64,000 nt of DNA from Chondrus crispus (Eukaryota > Rhodophyta > Florideophyceae > Gigartinales > Gigartinaceae), in contig NW_005178528.1 in the NCBI RefSeq assembly GCF_000350225.1, positions 332,688 to 396,687 on the forward strand, given 5' to 3'. The position numbers were made by a program, and so were the translations under genes. Of the stretch, positions 61,480 through 64,000 are shown one piece after another (position 1 is the first letter of the stretch; each line of letters opens with the position of its first letter). The notes under the pieces are model-generated. The model saw only the letters and a list, made by a program, of their open reading frames with translations, made no database searches and had not been told where the DNA came from.

Positions 61480-64000
61480 ATGGAAGATCAAGGAGGAGGA
61501 GGATCCATCAGAATCGACAAACTGACGGACTCCAACTTCTACGTGTGGAAGCAGAAAATACAACTTCTGCTTGCTCTACGTGATGTTGACCAATACATCG
61601 TTGACGGAAGATTTCCAAGTGAGGAACGCGTGGAAGAGCGTAAGAAGTGGATCAGAGGTGACAGTAAAGCTAAAGCACTGATTGGTCTCTCCCTATCAGA
61701 TGAGCATCTTGAGCATGTACGTGATGTTGATACTGCTCATGAGATGTGGGAAGCTATTGTTAACGTGTTTGAGAGGCACACTTTGCTGAACAAACTAGCT
61801 GCACGTCGTGAGTTCTACACTGTGAAGATGCTTTCCGGTGAAAAGGTGCTTGCATACATCAATCGTGTCAAACAGCTGGCAGCCATCCTCAAGTCAATGA
61901 GCGTAAACATCGATGACAAGGAGATGGCCATGGCAGTGCTCAACGGTCTGCCTGCCCGTTTCGAGGCTCTCATCGTTGCACTTGATGCTCTCGGTAATGA
62001 GGAAAAGATATTCAGTTTGGACTTTGTGAAAAGTCGTGTGCTGCAGGAAGAGCAACGAGCAAACATGAAGTCTAGCTCCTCACAGACATCGGCTCTGGTT
62101 AATCGTGCCCCGAACAATCGGGACATAAACGATTACAAATGCACGAACTGCGGTCATACAGGCCATACGGCAACCCGCTGCTGGGGAAAGGATTTGAATG
62201 GGCGTCGCCCGGCTCCTCCTAGCGGATATAAACCGCGTATGTCTCAGCGGAAACAATCTGCATTTGTCACACACAAACCTGATCCCGACATGGTTGTAAA
62301 CAGCGTCGACTTCACATGTCTGATGTCGAAAGCTTCGCACACGAACGATATGGAGATGTTGCCTTCGTGGCTCGTAGATTCAGCTTGTACAGCTCATATT
62401 ACATATGACCGATCTTTGTTTGCAACGTATGAGCCACTTGAATCCGCCTCTGTTCAGATGGGAACCAAGGCTAGTGCAAAGGTTGCCGGCCGTGGTGACG
62501 TTCACTTGAAGTTAAATGTGAATGGCCGCATCGAACCGTGCAAGTTGACGGATGTATTGCACCTTCCGGACTTTGCGTTCTCTCTGCTCTCTGTCAGTCG
62601 AATGACTGAACTTGGACTAAAAGTTGGGTTCGAAAATGGAAAATGCATGATCAGACGAGGCTCAACTGTAGTGGCGACTGCGACATTGGTTGGGGAACTT
62701 TACGTTCTCGACATCGTCAGTGACATCGGATCTGCACATGCTGCCACCCTGCAAACGTGGCATGAGCGCTTTGCACATGTGCATTCTCAAGGTATTGCTT
62801 CGATGATTCGTGACAATGTGGTAAGTGGAGTCAAACTACTTGGTAATGAGGCTAACAAAATCAACAATACTGACAATGATTGCATCTCTGAAAAATGTTC
62901 TGCGTGCGTCTACGGCAAAGCCACTCGATCTGTGATCCCAAAAGAGCGGTCCTCGAGGCGGGCATACTTCTGTCTAGACTTAGTTCACTCTGAGGTTTGT
63001 GGCCCCTTAGAGGTGCAGTCCATTGGTGGTGCCAAGTACTTCATTACCTTCATAGATGATCACTCAAACTGGTCAGAAGTGTACCCTATGCACCATAAAT
63101 CAGAAGCATTTGAACGATACAAAATGTTTGCACAACTTGCTCAGACTCACACTGGTCGCAAAATCAAAGTGCTTCGCACCGATCGAGGTGGTGAGTATCT
63201 GTCCACGGAGTTTAAGTCTTTTCTGATTGCAAATGGTACTCAGCATCAAATGACGACCGCGTACACACCGGAGCAAAATGGCGTCGCCGAGCGACTGAAC
63301 AGAACTTTGGTAAACTTGGTGCGCTCCATGCTAGCGCACAAGAAAGTTACAAAGGGGTTCTGGGCAGAAGCACTTGCCAATGCAGTGTACGTTCGAAATC
63401 GAGTCACGTCACGTGCCATTCCCCCCAAGATGACCCCCTACCACTTATGGATGAAATCTGTGCCAAATGTTGGTCATTTGCGTGTTTTCGGTTCAAAGTG
63501 TTGGTATACATTACCAAAACACAACATCCAGAAACTTGACGCCCGTGCAAAGGAGGCAATGTTTCTAGGGTATGCTGAAAATACGAAAGCTTACAAGTTG
63601 TGGGATGGTGATTTGCACAAAGTGATCGTATCCAGAGATGTTACTTTTGACGAGTCCACGGGAGGCAAATCTGGTGAACCGATGGATACAAACGAGGAGG
63701 CTACAACTGATGATGACACAATCAACTTGAACATCGATGAGGAAGTTGCAGAAAATGATGCAGTGGCATCAGAAGTATCATCGCCGGATGAACAACAAGA
63801 CTCTGATGAATCCTCCAACTCCTCCGCAACTGCAGGGGAGGACGAAACTACCGAAACAGTTGAGCAACACGTAGTTGAGGAAGAAACGATTGATCCGCCA
63901 ACTAATCTCCGTCGGTCCACTCGCATTCGCAAAACGCCTGGGGCGTGGTGGGCAGCAGCTTTGGTGACTGCTGGACTCCTTAGCCACGCCCATGTGATAA
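61480..64000 (+). CDS. gag-pol: Copia C gag-pol polyprotein (N-terminal 840 aa)
   Basis: ATG at 61480, open to the window end with no stop. Residues 10-195 are the copia gag/UBN2-like domain. The CCHC knuckle is C221, C224, H229, C234. The protease has WLVDSACTAHIT near 297-308, with DSA where copia D has DSG. A GAG-pre-integrase zinc region uses H428, H433, C473 and C476. Integrase has D500 (CLDLVHSEV), D568 (RTDRGGEY) and E604 (NGVAE) with D-x35-E spacing. The region after 690 (FGSKCWY, AMFLGY) is the usual integrase C-terminal part, followed by an acidic Ser/Glu/Asp linker and LRRSTRIRKTP, just before where RT should start. The product would be cut into structural and enzymatic proteins and drive reverse transcription and nuclear integration. 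Everything but the protease glycine looks intact. Confidence 0.95.
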   Translation, partial: MEDQGGGGSIRIDKLTDSNFYVWKQKIQLLLALRDVDQYIVDGRFPSEERVEERKKWIRGDSKAKALIGLSLSDEHLEHVRDVDTAHEMWEAIVNVFERHTLLNKLAARREFYTVKMLSGEKVLAYINRVKQLAAILKSMSVNIDDKEMAMAVLNGLPARFEALIVALDALGNEEKIFSLDFVKSRVLQEEQRANMKSSSSQTSALVNRAPNNRDINDYKCTNCGHTGHTATRCWGKDLNGRRPAPPSGYKPRMSQRKQSAFVTHKPDPDMVVNSVDFTCLMSKASHTNDMEMLPSWLVDSACTAHITYDRSLFATYEPLESASVQMGTKASAKVAGRGDVHLKLNVNGRIEPCKLTDVLHLPDFAFSLLSVSRMTELGLKVGFENGKCMIRRGSTVVATATLVGELYVLDIVSDIGSAHAATLQTWHERFAHVHSQGIASMIRDNVVSGVKLLGNEANKINNTDNDCISEKCSACVYGKATRSVIPKERSSRRAYFCLDLVHSEVCGPLEVQSIGGAKYFITFIDDHSNWSEVYPMHHKSEAFERYKMFAQLAQTHTGRKIKVLRTDRGGEYLSTEFKSFLIANGTQHQMTTAYTPEQNGVAERLNRTLVNLVRSMLAHKKVTKGFWAEALANAVYVRNRVTSRAIPPKMTPYHLWMKSVPNVGHLRVFGSKCWYTLPKHNIQKLDARAKEAMFLGYAENTKAYKLWDGDLHKVIVSRDVTFDESTGGKSGEPMDTNEEATTDDDTINLNIDEEVAENDAVASEVSSPDEQQDSDESSNSSATAGEDETTETVEQHVVEEETIDPPTNLRRSTRIRKTPGAWWAAALVTAGLLSHAHVI

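Larger units (their letters stand above)
58999..64000 (+). mobile_element. Copia C (Ty1/copia, left 5 kb, runs off the window)
   Basis: LTR, half-tRNA primer site, leader with a zinc-finger gene, conserved block and an uninterrupted gag-protease-integrase frame follow each other in order. Ty1/copia is shown by integrase preceding RT (RT not reached by 64000). Inserted into element 4. The target duplication cannot be checked because the right end is outside. It is the best-preserved element in the window and could be active. Confidence 0.9.

Overview
This is eukaryotic nuclear DNA dominated by a nest of LTR retrotransposons. Two single-copy genes look host-derived: a small C2H2 zinc-finger protein and an intron-less GDP-sugar-type transporter. 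With short intron-poor genes, many Ty3/gypsy and Ty1/copia elements and a 100-N scaffold gap, the window fits an alga, for example a florideophyte red alga such as Chondrus. That assignment is inference; the sequence holds no decisive taxonomic marker.

Region 1 (1-13 kb) is host-like, moderate-GC and gene-poor. It holds a possible 96-aa ORF at the left edge, a 26-bp CACGTG tandem repeat (about 560-760), the zinc-finger gene with a TATA box (5.7-6.3 kb), the transporter on the minus strand (7.4-8.5 kb) and a 47-aa micro-ORF (11.9 kb). A decayed pogo/Tigger-type (DDE_1) transposase starts at 13.19 kb.

Region 2 (13.37-23.02 kb) is a complete chromovirus (element 1) with 667-bp LTRs and a CTCAC target duplication, inserted into the pogo gene, which resumes at 23.02 kb. 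Region 3 (23.64-41.63 kb) holds a minus-strand gypsy fragment, then a second chromovirus family (element 2). Its gag-pol carries many stops and frameshifts, and it has an unusually long 8.6-kb 3' region with two antisense ORFs and the N gap. Region 4 (41.6-52.4 kb) is a set of copia pieces: a plus-strand RNase H plus LTR, and a minus-strand RT/RNase H remnant between two different LTR types. The minus-strand remnant is split by element 3, an internally deleted relative of element 1 (666-bp LTRs, target duplication CTGTC). Region 5 (52.7-64 kb) has a truncated copia gag-protease (copia D), a minus-strand chromovirus fragment of the element-2 family (element 4), and the left part of an apparently intact copia (copia C). 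Copia C has a 1.26-kb LTR, a half-tRNA initiator-Met primer site, an accessory zinc-finger gene that seems to need splicing, and a gag-pol frame open to the window edge.

The most interesting points are: (a) the accessory zinc-finger gene inside copia C, upstream of gag; (b) a 57-bp non-coding block before gag that is better conserved between two copia copies than the start of gag itself; (c) the 3' module of the element-2 family, flanked by repeated pol-end/polypurine-tract sequence and carrying antisense ORFs; (d) element 3, made non-autonomous by deletions between 7- and 10-bp direct repeats; (e) one CACGTG/GTACAC palindrome vocabulary shared by unrelated LTRs and by the left-hand tandem repeat. 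All identities were judged by eye.
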